A DNA stretch of 64,000 nucleotides, from contig CAZHFW010000007.1 in assembly GCA_964531675.1 (NCBI GenBank), forward strand, positions 71,427 to 135,426, in the 5' to 3' direction. Positions 45,112 through 53,170 of the stretch are shown piece by piece. The position numbers and the translations under genes are program-made. Source of the stretch: CAZHFW01 sp964531675. Its GTDB lineage: Bacteria; Planctomycetota; Phycisphaerae; Phycisphaerales; UBA1924. The notes under the pieces were generated by a model. That model was given only the letters and a program-made list of their open reading frames with translations. It had not been told where the DNA came from and did no database searches. Position 1 is the first letter of the stretch, and each line of letters starts with the position of its first letter.

Positions 45112-45495
45112 TCAAACGTTCGGGAAACGATAGGTTGCCGCACATCCCGGGGCCTCGGTCACTCGGACGGAAGCAATGGATGCATAAGGACTTAGCGACT
45201 CATTCAGCCGCCCCGCCAGTTCCTCCGCGACATGCCGGGCGACCAGCTCGGCCGAAGGGTTAAGTTTGTCGAAGGGGGGGCAGTCGTTCAGGTTGCGATT
45301 GTGGAAAGGGCCCACGATCTCCCGGAGCACGTCCTCGACGGTGTGGAAATCGCACAGCAGCCCGTCGGTGTCGAGCTTCTCCCCCGCCACCGTGACCGTG
45401 ACATGCCAGTTGTGCCCATGGATGGGCTCCCGAACCCCCGCGATGACAAGGGCGTGGGCGGCTGCGAACTCGGTCTGCACCGTGATCTCGTACAT
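45112..45495 (-). CDS. 6-pyruvoyl-tetrahydropterin synthase family protein
   Basis: 127 residues from the ATG at 45495. Zinc ligands are His14 (AAAHAL), His26 and His28 (HGHNW). The catalytic Cys four residues before HGH in QueD and PTPS is absent; the segment reads VREPIHGH, with Glu23 in its vicinity. This resembles the PTPS-III variant proposed to feed folate synthesis rather than queuosine. DFHTVEDVLREIVGPF and the C-terminal VRVTEAPGCAATY are typical of the family. TATCCT lies 7 bases before the ATG. No other queuosine or folate genes are near. Confidence 0.8.
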   Translation of the reverse strand: MYEITVQTEFAAAHALVIAGVREPIHGHNWHVTVTVAGEKLDTDGLLCDFHTVEDVLREIVGPFHNRNLNDCPPFDKLNPSAELVARHVAEELAGRLNESLSPYASIASVRVTEAPGCAATYRFPNV

Positions 45496-45502
45496 GGGGG
45501 GC

Positions 45503-45508
45503 AGGATA
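45503..45508 (-). promoter_or_regulatory. -10-like TATCCT of PTPS-family gene
   Basis: TATCCT on the minus strand ends 7 bases before the ATG at 45495, with no Shine-Dalgarno sequence. Confidence 0.45.
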
Positions 45509-45537
45509 CTCGCCCGCCCGGGACGGCACGCGCTTGC

Positions 45538-45543
45538 TAGGCT
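45538..45543 (+). promoter_or_regulatory. -10-like TAGGCT of mutase gene
   Basis: TAGGCT, preceded by TTGC, lies 64 bases before the mutase ATG. The same hexamer type is used here with a leader of roughly 55-60 bases and a GGAG Shine-Dalgarno site, back to back with the PTPS-gene promoter. Confidence 0.35.
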
Positions 45544-45607
45544 CCCCCTCGATCCGCCCCAGCCGCTGTCTGCTGCGGGCGGACCAACTGACCAGACGGA
45601 GCCTTGG

Positions 45608-47086
45608 ATGACCGGATCGACCAGCGGACAAGCAAACCCAGCCCCCCTGATGCTCGGCGTGAGCGGCTGCCGGGGTATCGTCGGCGCCAGCCTCACCCCC
45701 GAGGTCGCGGCCCGTTACGCCGGCGCGTTCGGCGGCTGGCTCACCCAGCGCGGCCCACGCACCACGGGCCAGCCCGTGACGGTCGTTCTGGCTCGTGACG
45801 GCCGCGCCGGGGGCGAAGTCATCCGCCACGCAGCGGTCGCCGGCCTCATGGGCGCAGGCGTTCGCGTCGTCGACCTCGGCATCGCGATGACACCCACCGT
45901 CGGCGTCATGGTCGACGATCTGGGCGCCGATGGCGGCATGGTCCTCACCGCCAGCCACAACCCCCAGCAGTGGAACGGGCTCAAGTGCATCATCCGCGAA
46001 GCGCCCAACGCCTTCGGCGTCGGCGCCGCTGCCCCCAGCGCCGCGCAGGCCAACCAGATCGTCGACTGCTTCAAGTCCGGCGCGATCGGCCTCTCACCCT
46101 GGAACGGGGTGGGCTCTCTTGAACACGACCACGACGCCGCCGAAAGACACGTCGAGAAAGTGCTGGGTGCACTGGGCCAGATCGCGTACATCGGCGACAT
46201 CCGCCGTTGCCGGTTCCGCGTCGCGGTCGACTCGGTGAACTCCTCGGGCCGCGTCGGCGCTGCCTCGCTGCTCGACGAGCTTGGCTGCGAAGTCGCGCAT
46301 CTCGGCGATCAGACCACCGGCATCTTCCCGCACACGCCCGAACCCCTCCGCGAGAACCTCACCGAACTGGCCGAGGCGGTCCGCGAGCACGGCGCTGACG
46401 TCGGCTTCGCGCAGGACCCAGACGCCGATCGCCTGGCGATCATCGACGAAAAGGGCAACTACATCGGCGAGGAGTACACGCTGGTCCTGGCCGCGATGAC
46501 CGTGCTCGGCGCGCAGCGTCGCACCCTCGCAGGCCCGCAAGGCGGGGTCGCGGTCAACCTGTCGACCAGCCGGATGATCGACGACGCGGCCAAGGCCGCC
46601 AAGTCGTCGGTCCTCCGCACGCCCGTGGGCGAGGCCCACGTCGTCGAGGCGATGCGCCGCGCAAACTCGCCCATCGGCGGTGAAGGCAATGGCGGCGTGA
46701 TCTGGCCCGCGGTCACCTACATCCGCGACTCGCTCTCCTCCATGGCCCTCACGCTCGCGCTGCTCGCGGGCGCGGTCCACGGCAAGCGCGTCCGCCTCTC
46801 CGAACTGGTCGCCCAGATCCCCGCCTACGCGATCGAAAAACGCAAGGTCGATCTGGCGAGCAAGGAACTCGCCAAGCCCGCCATCGAGGCGATCGCCAAG
46901 GCCTACAGCTCGGAGAAGGTCGATCGGCAGGACGGCGTGCGGATCGACTTCGAATCCCGCCGCGCATGGCTCCATGTGCGTGCGAGCAACACCGAGCCGA
47001 TCATGCGACTCATCGCCGAAGCGCCGACCGCCGAGGCGGCCCGCGCGATCCTCGACGAAGCCTCGAAGGTCATCGCCAAGGGCTGA
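45608..47086 (+). CDS. glmM: Phosphoglucosamine mutase-like phosphohexomutase
   Basis: 492 residues from the ATG at 45608 after GGAG. Alpha-D-phosphohexomutase family: catalytic Ser in TASHNPQQWNG, metal loop QDPDADRLAI, sugar-binding loop GGEGNGGVIWP and phosphate-binding loop RASNTEPIMRLIAEA. The GEGNGG form of the sugar loop is the one found in archaeal-type GlmM and related enzymes. Conversion of glucosamine-6-phosphate to the 1-phosphate for UDP-GlcNAc synthesis is the likely role. A phosphomannomutase role cannot be excluded. Confidence 0.85.
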   Translation: MTGSTSGQANPAPLMLGVSGCRGIVGASLTPEVAARYAGAFGGWLTQRGPRTTGQPVTVVLARDGRAGGEVIRHAAVAGLMGAGVRVVDLGIAMTPTVGVMVDDLGADGGMVLTASHNPQQWNGLKCIIREAPNAFGVGAAAPSAAQANQIVDCFKSGAIGLSPWNGVGSLEHDHDAAERHVEKVLGALGQIAYIGDIRRCRFRVAVDSVNSSGRVGAASLLDELGCEVAHLGDQTTGIFPHTPEPLRENLTELAEAVREHGADVGFAQDPDADRLAIIDEKGNYIGEEYTLVLAAMTVLGAQRRTLAGPQGGVAVNLSTSRMIDDAAKAAKSSVLRTPVGEAHVVEAMRRANSPIGGEGNGGVIWPAVTYIRDSLSSMALTLALLAGAVHGKRVRLSELVAQIPAYAIEKRKVDLASKELAKPAIEAIAKAYSSEKVDRQDGVRIDFESRRAWLHVRASNTEPIMRLIAEAPTAEAARAILDEASKVIAKG

Positions 47087-47094
47087 GGTCCTTT

Positions 47095-48144
47095 TCAGCG
47101 TTCCTGAAGTTCTTCCAGGCTGAGGGTGCGCGAGGACCCCGGGCCGTCGCCGTGCGCGTCCGCGATGGCCTGAAGCAAGCCCGTCGGATCCGCGTCGAGG
47201 AACTGGATGGTCTTGATGACCACGGGGCGCAGCCCGCCGTCGTTGCGCGGATTGAGCTGATCGAGCCTTTGCAGCACCGCCCGATTCCCGGGACCCCACT
47301 CCGAGCTCGGGCCCGAACGCTTGATGCTGCGTGTCAGAAGGAAGATCAGATCAGGCTGGAAGGCCAGTGCGGGTTCAAGCCCCGTGAGCGGATTGGAGCG
47401 CCCCGCGGGCTGGATGTCGCGGAGCCAGCGCGCCAGCTTCACGCGATTGGCGTCGTTGGCGGGCATCATGGCGGTTCCGAAGACCAAGGGCCCGATCGCG
47501 CCCGAGCCGTCGGGCGACTCGCGGAAGAGCACCACCTGAAACTTCTGGGAAGGCGAGAGGCGATTGACGGAGCGCATGACTTCGTCAAGCACGAAGGGGA
47601 GCGAGGAGGCCATCGCGCCCGAAGCGTCGACCGCGTACACGATCCGCGAGGCTGCCTTGGCCTGCACGCCCGCGAAGACCGCGGTCGTTCCACGAGGAAC
47701 ATCATCGCTGTTCGTGCGCGCGCCGCTGGTCGGTGCGTTGCTGGTCGTCTGCGTCGGACGCGCCGGCTCGGGCTGGGCGGGCGCATCATCGCGTGGCGGC
47801 GGGATCGGGGCGTACGAGATGATCGCGCGGGGCGCATCCGTCTTGGCGACGGGCAGGATCTCCGCCTTGGGCGCAGGCTTGGGAGGCTCCGGGTCTTTGA
47901 CTTCGGGTGGCGCCTCGGGCTTGGGTGGTGGGGGGGCTGGCGGTTCGGCCTTGGGCGCCGGTTCGGCGCGGGGAGCCAGGGTCAGGGTCGTGAAAGGCTC
48001 GTCGCTGGTCGCGACATCGCTGACGCGATCACGCAGCGCGGGCTTGTAGTACGCGAGCATGCCCAGGGTCGCCGCGTGCACGACCGCCGAGCCCACCAGG
48101 CAGGCGGTCAGCAGCGCTCGGGTTGGCGTGGGCCCTCGGGACAC
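47095..48144 (-). CDS. Membrane-anchored VWA-like protein
   Basis: 349 residues. One N-terminal membrane helix (10-31) is followed by a Pro/Ala/Lys-rich linker of over 100 residues, like a TonB periplasmic spacer. The C-terminal domain (about 160-349) resembles von Willebrand A. The metal motif DxSxS reads DASGA (VYAVDASGAMASSL), so its second Ser is missing and metal binding is doubtful. The rest (VVLFRESPDG, PDLIFLLTRSI) keeps the VWA fold. The GTG start has GATAAT 6 bases upstream. It ends 8 bases from the convergent mutase gene. Confidence 0.78.
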   Translation of the reverse strand: MSRGPTPTRALLTACLVGSAVVHAATLGMLAYYKPALRDRVSDVATSDEPFTTLTLAPRAEPAPKAEPPAPPPPKPEAPPEVKDPEPPKPAPKAEILPVAKTDAPRAIISYAPIPPPRDDAPAQPEPARPTQTTSNAPTSGARTNSDDVPRGTTAVFAGVQAKAASRIVYAVDASGAMASSLPFVLDEVMRSVNRLSPSQKFQVVLFRESPDGSGAIGPLVFGTAMMPANDANRVKLARWLRDIQPAGRSNPLTGLEPALAFQPDLIFLLTRSIKRSGPSSEWGPGNRAVLQRLDQLNPRNDGGLRPVVIKTIQFLDADPTGLLQAIADAHGDGPGSSRTLSLEELQER

Positions 48145-48150
48145 GGCCGA

Positions 48151-48156
48151 ATTATC
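48151..48156 (-). promoter_or_regulatory. -10-like GATAAT of VWA gene, leaderless spacing
   Basis: GATAAT on the minus strand ends 6 bases before the GTG at 48144. The spacing matches the TANNCT examples, though the hexamer differs. Confidence 0.4.
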
Positions 48157-48159
48157 GGC

Positions 48160-48420
48160 AGGTTCTGGCTTCCGGGCGTAACCGTCTGACTGAAAGGAGT
48201 TTGGAAGCGTTTGCCGCTCCCCGCGCGACTTCGCGGCGGGGGCAGCTCAGCGGACTGCAAAGCGGACCGGAAAGGCGGAAGGGGCATCCATTCCCTTCCG
48301 GTCCGTGGGCATCCGATCGATCGTCGAGGTCGGTCGGGGTGAAGGAAAAACCTTCGGGGGCAATGCGCCGTTTCCGGCGTGTGCAGCCAAAGGATTCTCG
48401 AGAATTCTCTTCGCCCCAAA
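48160..48420. other. Gene-free stretch with many hairpins
   Basis: The 404-base gap 48145-48548 holds no believable protein gene. It contains inverted repeats: GGACCGGAA (48264-48272) with TTCCGGTCC (48296-48304); GAAGG-aaaaa-CCTTC (48341-48355); CGCCG-tttc-CGGCG (48366-48379, 5-bp arms); and the palindrome ATTCTCGAGAAT (48394-48405). A GC hairpin with one bulge lies near 48219-48242. The downstream VWA gene looks leaderless, so this is not its 5' leader. A structured RNA or regulator-binding region is possible. Confidence 0.35.
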
Positions 48421-48460
48421 ACGAGCGCCCGCCGGCGGGCCTTTGGCCGACCGGCGGGCG
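48417..48460 (-). terminator. Probable terminator behind beta-helix gene 1
   Basis: A 10-base perfect stem (48426-48435 with 48451-48460), with an inner GGCC-ttt-GGCC stem, is followed on the minus strand by CTCGTTTTGGGG. It lies about 90 bases past the stop of the 48549-50603 gene. Confidence 0.5.
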
Positions 48461-48548
48461 GTGCACGTTCTCACGCAAGGTTTCGGTCAGGCTGACTTTG
48501 GGTGAATCTCAGAGCGGATCTGGCGGTCTGAGTTTCGGGCGGATCGGC

Positions 48549-50603
48549 TCAGCAACCCGCGTCGAAGGCGTTGAGGAACATGAAGAAGTCGGCCAGATCG
48601 ATCTCACCCGAGAAGTCCACGTCGGCCTGGGACTGGGTCTGGTCCCAGGCGTTGAAGAAGATGAAGAAGTCGGCCAGGTCCACTTCGCCCGACAGGTCGA
48701 GGTCGGCGACGCAGGTGGGGAGGGTGCGTTCGTAGCAGCCGCGATCGACGACCGGGCCGATCTCGCCGGCGGTGTCGGCGATGGAGGCGATGTCCATCTG
48801 GCGGGGCTGTTCATCGAGGTCGACGGGGGTGGCCTCGGTGGTGTTGTTGTTGGCGTTGAGGTCGAAGCTGTCGAGGGCGATGAGCTCGTTGGAGCCCGAG
48901 TCCAGGCCGGGCGAGCCGCCAGCGAGGTGGAGGTCATCGTCGAAGGTGCCCGGGTCGTTGTCGGCGCCGTCGAGGTCGACGAAGTTGGGATCCCAGCCGT
49001 TGACGCCCGAGAGGCCCTGGATGGTGGTGCGCGACCAGTTGAAGGCAGAGAGGTCGCCGGCCTTCACCGCGGCCTGCTTGTCGGTGCCGCTGGAGAGGGC
49101 GGTGTTGTTCCAGAGGATGGAGTTCCAGGCGACCATGGAGAGCTTGGTCTGGCCGTAGAGCGCGCCGCCGGTGGTGCCCGCGGTGTTGTTGGTGAAGGTG
49201 CAGTTGGAGAAGAAGGCGGTGCAGTTGTTGTTGACGTTGCCGGTGCAGGCGACCGCGCCGCCGGAGGCGGGGGAGGAGGAGTTGCCGTTGAAGAGGGAGT
49301 TGGCGATGGCCAGGGAGAGGCTGCTGGTCCAGACGGCGCCGCCGCCGGTGCTGGAGGTGTTCTGGAAGAACTTGCAGTTGGAGAGGCGGATGGTGCTGGC
49401 CAGGGCGTTCTCAAGGCGGAGCGCGCCGCCGGTGGTGGAGGCGGTGTTGAGGCTGAAGGTGGTGCGGGAGATCTTGGGGTATCCGCCGTTGGCGGCCAGC
49501 GCGCCGCCCGAGGTGGCGAAGTTGCTGAGGAAGGTCGCGTTGGTGATGGAGAGGTAGGCGTTGTCGGCGAGCATGCCGCCGCCGCGGGAGAGGTTGTTGT
49601 AGCCGCGGGTGACGGTGAACCCGTCAAAGACCGTGGAGCCATTGGTGCCCGAGGCGTCGACGACGGTGTAGGAGTTGTCGGTGTCGGCTGCGCCGCCGAT
49701 GGCGCCGGAGAGGACCGTGGGGTACATGGGGCGCTGGTTCAGCGAGGTCTCGGTGCCCGCGAATCCGCCGTAGAGCTTGATGCCGTTGGGAATGACGAAG
49801 CTGATGTCGCGGTCGGTCGTGGCGGTGGGCTTGTAGGTGCCCGAGGCGACCCAGACTTCGGCGTTGCCACCGGTGCGGCCGGCGGCGTCGAGGGCGTCCT
49901 GGAGGTCGGTCATCGCCGCGGCCCAGGAACGGCCGCCGTGGTCGGAGACCGCGGTGTCATCGACAAACCAGCGGGCGACGCTCCCGTTGTTTCCGAGGTA
50001 GACGACCTGCATGCCGGCGCACTGGGAGGTGATGCCGCCGACGCCGCCGACGTTGATCTGAACGGTGTCGCCGATGTTGACGATGCGGTAGTGGATGGCG
50101 TGGGTCTGGCCGGTGCGGAAGGTGTTGGAGTTGACCGCGCCGCCCGAGTACTGGCTGCCTTGGCCCAGGGCGTTGTTGACGCTGACGCCGAAGACGTCGG
50201 AGGAGGCGTTCACGTCGGTGGCGTAGGTGTAGAAGAGGTACGCGCCGGGCTGGAGGCCGGTGATCTTGTAGACCAGCGAGGTCGAGCCATTGGTCTGCAC
50301 GTCTTCGAGGAGCGATTCGTAGCTCCCGGTGATGCCCGCGACGGTGTTGGTCGCGAAGGTCGTGCTGGGATCACGCTGGAACTGGGCGGAGGTCGCGACG
50401 CCGTTGAGCCCGTTGAGGACCACGCTGGCCGCCGAGCTCGACGAGATGTTGTTCCACGTGCCGGCCTGGCCCGCGGCGCCGCCGAAGCTGGACGCGGGGG
50501 CCGTGCCGGACGTGCCGATGTCGATGTTGAACGACTGGCCGGCAGCCTGGCCAGCGAGGGACGCGAGGAAGAGAGCAGCAAAGGTGGGCGTGCGCATGGA
50601 CAT
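48549..50603 (-). CDS. Secreted beta-helix protein with dockerin-like tail (paralogue 1)
   Basis: 684 residues. The signal peptide ends near AAGQ (about 22). An N-terminal domain begins SFNIDIGTSGTAPASSFGG. A parallel beta-helix (about 215-590) carries repeated phrases such as TFLSNFATSGGALAANGGYP and CKFFQNTSSTGGGAVWTSSL. Two EF-hand repeats close the protein (DLDLSGEVDLADFFIFFNAW; DVDFSGEIDLADFFMFLNAF), ending DAGC. The ATG at 50603 follows AGGAGA. Likely a cell-surface or extracellular adhesin or polysaccharide-binding protein. It is one of three tandem copies. Confidence 0.82.
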   Translation of the reverse strand: MSMRTPTFAALFLASLAGQAAGQSFNIDIGTSGTAPASSFGGAAGQAGTWNNISSSSAASVVLNGLNGVATSAQFQRDPSTTFATNTVAGITGSYESLLEDVQTNGSTSLVYKITGLQPGAYLFYTYATDVNASSDVFGVSVNNALGQGSQYSGGAVNSNTFRTGQTHAIHYRIVNIGDTVQINVGGVGGITSQCAGMQVVYLGNNGSVARWFVDDTAVSDHGGRSWAAAMTDLQDALDAAGRTGGNAEVWVASGTYKPTATTDRDISFVIPNGIKLYGGFAGTETSLNQRPMYPTVLSGAIGGAADTDNSYTVVDASGTNGSTVFDGFTVTRGYNNLSRGGGMLADNAYLSITNATFLSNFATSGGALAANGGYPKISRTTFSLNTASTTGGALRLENALASTIRLSNCKFFQNTSSTGGGAVWTSSLSLAIANSLFNGNSSSPASGGAVACTGNVNNNCTAFFSNCTFTNNTAGTTGGALYGQTKLSMVAWNSILWNNTALSSGTDKQAAVKAGDLSAFNWSRTTIQGLSGVNGWDPNFVDLDGADNDPGTFDDDLHLAGGSPGLDSGSNELIALDSFDLNANNNTTEATPVDLDEQPRQMDIASIADTAGEIGPVVDRGCYERTLPTCVADLDLSGEVDLADFFIFFNAWDQTQSQADVDFSGEIDLADFFMFLNAFDAGC

Positions 50604-50734
50604 GTCGGTCTCCTGATGAGAACTGGTTTCCCGTTTGGGTCACTCGTTGTGTCTGGTGTTGTGCCGGAGCAATGCCCCGGCCTGACTCATGCGACGTTTA
50701 TGGACGGCGCGGTTATTGAGTCGGGAGAATTTTT

Positions 50735-50788
50735 CGGAGGCACGGAGGCACGGAGGCACGGAGGCACGGAGGCACGGAGGCACGGAGG
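50735..50788. repeat. 8-bp tandem repeat CGGAGGCA
   Basis: Six complete CGGAGGCA units plus a partial seventh run without interruption. They lie 132 bases upstream of the start of the first beta-helix gene, between it and the second. The unit length is not a multiple of three and the tract is non-coding, so copy-number change could alter promoter spacing. Confidence 0.9.
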
Positions 50789-50805
50789 GGGACAGGCTGC
50801 AAAAT

Positions 50806-50835
50806 GGCGCGAGCCCGGCTTTCGGGGCCGGGCTC
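50806..50835 (-). terminator. Probable terminator behind beta-helix gene 2
   Basis: A 9-base perfect stem (GAGCCCGGC at 50811-50819 with GCCGGGCTC at 50827-50835) lies 60 bases past the stop at 50895. On the minus strand it is followed by GCGCCATTTTGC, a short T-run placed a little far from the stem. Confidence 0.5.
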
Positions 50836-50894
50836 GTGGGATCTTGAGCTTGTGGGACTTTGGGCTTGTGGGTGGCTGAGGGATTTGGGCGGGA

Positions 50895-52946
50895 TCAGCA
50901 GCCGCTGTCGAAATACTGGAAGAACAGGAAGAAATCGCCCAGGTCGACCTCGCCCGACAGGTCCACGTCCGCGTCGGTCGTGGTTGTGTCCCATGCGTTG
51001 AAGAACTCGAAGAAGTCCAGGAGATCGACAACGTCGTCGCTGTTGAGGTCGGCGGGGCAGGCGGGCATCTGAAGCTCGTAGCACCCGCGGTCCAGGGCGG
51101 GAACGCCCGCGTTCGGCCCGTCGGCGACGCCAACGACGTCGGACTGGCGGGGCTTCAGATCCAGATCGAGGGGGAAGGGCTCCGAGACGTAGTTGTCATC
51201 ATCAAAGTCGCCCGAGTCCTTGGGAAGCCAGCTCGCCCGGCCCGAGTCGACGCAAGGTGAGCCCGGCGCGAGCCGGAGGTTGTCGTCGGAGGTTCCGGCG
51301 AGGTTGTCCTTGCCATCCGCGTCGACAAAGCTCGGATCAAGCCCATCGGTCCCAGCAACTCCCGAGCGGGTCGTGTTCGCGAAGGTGGCAGAAGAGCCGA
51401 TGGTCGATCCGAACTCGTCGGAGGCGTGGTTCAAGGTCGAGTGGTCGTTCCAAAGGATGGAGTTGAAGAAGTCAACCCGGACCAGTGAGGTCGCGTAGAC
51501 CGCGCCGCCGCCGTTGTTCGAGGAGTTGGCGGTGAACGAGCAGTTGGTGAACGAAGACACCTGGAGCGAACTCGCATTTCCAGCGAGATAGGCTGCGCCG
51601 CCCGAGGCTCCGATCCCCGCGGTGTTCCCGGAGAAGAGACAGTTCAGTGCGGAAATGACGCCGTTGGAGACGCCCAGCGCGCCGCCGTGGGTCGAGGCCT
51701 GATTGCCGAGGAATTGGCAGTTGGTGAGTTCAACGTCAGCGCCGAAGCCCGCGTAGTAGAGCGCGCCTCCGGATCCCAGGGATTGGTTCTCGAGGAAGTA
51801 GCAGCTGCGGAAGCGAGGCGAGCCGTTGTGGCAATAGACCGCGCCGCCCATCGCGGAGGCGGTGTTGTAGAGGAACCGGCAGTTGGTGATCCGGGCGCTG
51901 GAACCTTCGAGCAGCAGACCGCCTCCTGAGCCCGGCGCGTTGTTGTACCCGCGGGCGATGGTGAAACCATCCAGGTCGGTGTACTCGCTCGCGTTGGTCG
52001 CGTCGACGACGGTGTAGGAGTTGTCCGTGTCGGCGCTGGAGCCGATCGCGCCCGAGAGAATGGTCTGATTGAGGTAGGGGGGCATGACGCGGTCCGCGAG
52101 GGTCGCCTCGGTGCCCTTGAAACCGCCGTAGTAGTGATTTCCGGAGTGGAGGCGGAATGACGCGGTGCGATCCGAGCCCGTGGTGGGCTTGTACGTCCCA
52201 GCGGTTACCCAGAGGGCAAAGCCCGGCCCGATGCGATGGATTGTGTCGATGGCTTCCTGAAGCGATGTGAAGGCGTTATCCCAGCTCGTGCCCGAGTTGT
52301 TCCCGACGGCAGAGGGTTTGACAAAGAAGTGCACCTCGTTGGGGTCGGCGAGCCTGACGAGCTGGATGCCCGCGCATTGGGCCATCGTGCTGCTGCTGAT
52401 CGTGATGGTGAAGGTGCCGAAGCTGAGGTAGACGCAGTTGATCGCGTGGGTTTTGCCCGCGGCGTACGAGTTGGATGTGGGGATGGCGCCGCCGGTGGTT
52501 TGCGTTCCGACGCCATTGCTGTAGCTCGAGTTCACGGAGTACGTGTCCGTCGCATTGGCGTCCAGCGCGTAGACATAGACCAGGTAGTACCCGTTGGTCA
52601 GTCCCGAGAAGGTGTAGGAGAGCGACGACGCAGCCTGCGTGTCGCTGAGGAGATTGCTGTACTCCCCGGTCAGGGCGGCATTGGCGTTGGTCGCGAACGT
52701 GCCTCCCGGGGTGCGGGTGAAGGTCACGGACGAGGAAGAACCGTCTCCACGGATGAGCTGAGTGGTCGTGGGCGTGGCGCTGGTGATGTTGTTCCAGACA
52801 CCGGGCTGATTGGCAGCTCCTGGAAAGGAGGCTGACGGAGCGGTTCCGGAGGTCCCCAGATCGATGTTGAAGGACTGGGCCCCTGCGACCAGGCCGGTGA
52901 GGCTTGCGAGCAGAACGGGAGCCAAGAGGCGAGCGGGGCGATTCAT
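50895..52946 (-). CDS. Secreted beta-helix protein with dockerin-like tail (paralogue 2)
   Basis: 683 residues, paralogous to its neighbours. The signal peptide ends near AGAQ (about 24) and SFNIDLGTSGTAPSASF follows. The central beta-helix has TSWDNAFTSLQEAIDTIHRI, GTYKPTTGSD and repeated (GGA)-rich turns (GGALYYAGFGADVELTNC). The tail repeats are DLNSDDVVDLLDFFEFFNAW and DVDLSGEVDLGDFFLFFQYF, ending DSGC. GGAGA lies upstream of the ATG. The shared phrase GTYKPTT with an adjacent Trp-rich segment suggests a common domain of the choice-of-anchor type. Confidence 0.82.
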   Translation of the reverse strand: MNRPARLLAPVLLASLTGLVAGAQSFNIDLGTSGTAPSASFPGAANQPGVWNNITSATPTTTQLIRGDGSSSSVTFTRTPGGTFATNANAALTGEYSNLLSDTQAASSLSYTFSGLTNGYYLVYVYALDANATDTYSVNSSYSNGVGTQTTGGAIPTSNSYAAGKTHAINCVYLSFGTFTITISSSTMAQCAGIQLVRLADPNEVHFFVKPSAVGNNSGTSWDNAFTSLQEAIDTIHRIGPGFALWVTAGTYKPTTGSDRTASFRLHSGNHYYGGFKGTEATLADRVMPPYLNQTILSGAIGSSADTDNSYTVVDATNASEYTDLDGFTIARGYNNAPGSGGGLLLEGSSARITNCRFLYNTASAMGGAVYCHNGSPRFRSCYFLENQSLGSGGALYYAGFGADVELTNCQFLGNQASTHGGALGVSNGVISALNCLFSGNTAGIGASGGAAYLAGNASSLQVSSFTNCSFTANSSNNGGGAVYATSLVRVDFFNSILWNDHSTLNHASDEFGSTIGSSATFANTTRSGVAGTDGLDPSFVDADGKDNLAGTSDDNLRLAPGSPCVDSGRASWLPKDSGDFDDDNYVSEPFPLDLDLKPRQSDVVGVADGPNAGVPALDRGCYELQMPACPADLNSDDVVDLLDFFEFFNAWDTTTTDADVDLSGEVDLGDFFLFFQYFDSGC

Positions 52947-53050
52947 GGGTGTCTCCGGTGGAAGCGCGGATCTGGCGCGACGGGAGCCATGCGACGGTTC
53001 GCCCGGCCTCGGACATCGATTTACCGGTCGCGATCGGATTTTTGGGAGCG

Positions 53051-53091
53051 CAAAAGAAAGCGCGACGGAGCGTGGTGGTGCTCCGTCGCGC
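53051..53091 (-). terminator. Intrinsic terminator behind beta-helix gene 3
   Basis: A 12-base perfect stem (GCGCGACGGAGC at 53060-53071 with GCTCCGTCGCGC at 53080-53091) is followed on the minus strand by TTTCTTTTG. One of the strongest terminators in the window. Confidence 0.85.
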
Positions 53092-53170
53092 GAATGTCGG
53101 GCCTTTGCAGGATTGCTGCGGTGCCTGTTCTACACCGAGCCCGAACGGGGAGTCAGTTCAGCATCATGAA

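Noticed and set aside
48249..48265. Sequence resembling a tRNA-Cys anticodon arm (AGCGGACTGCAAAGCGG)
   Set aside because: No matching D arm, T arm (TTCGA loop) or acceptor stem could be found around it on either strand.
50735..50788. CRISPR-like array
   Set aside because: Units are 8 bases and directly abutting, without spacers; no cas genes are in the window.
48123..50879. A 918-codon plus-strand frame of Gly/Val/Glu/Asp-rich sequence
   Set aside because: Antisense shadow of the first beta-helix gene; the opposite strand has a signal peptide, domain repeats and a dockerin-like tail.
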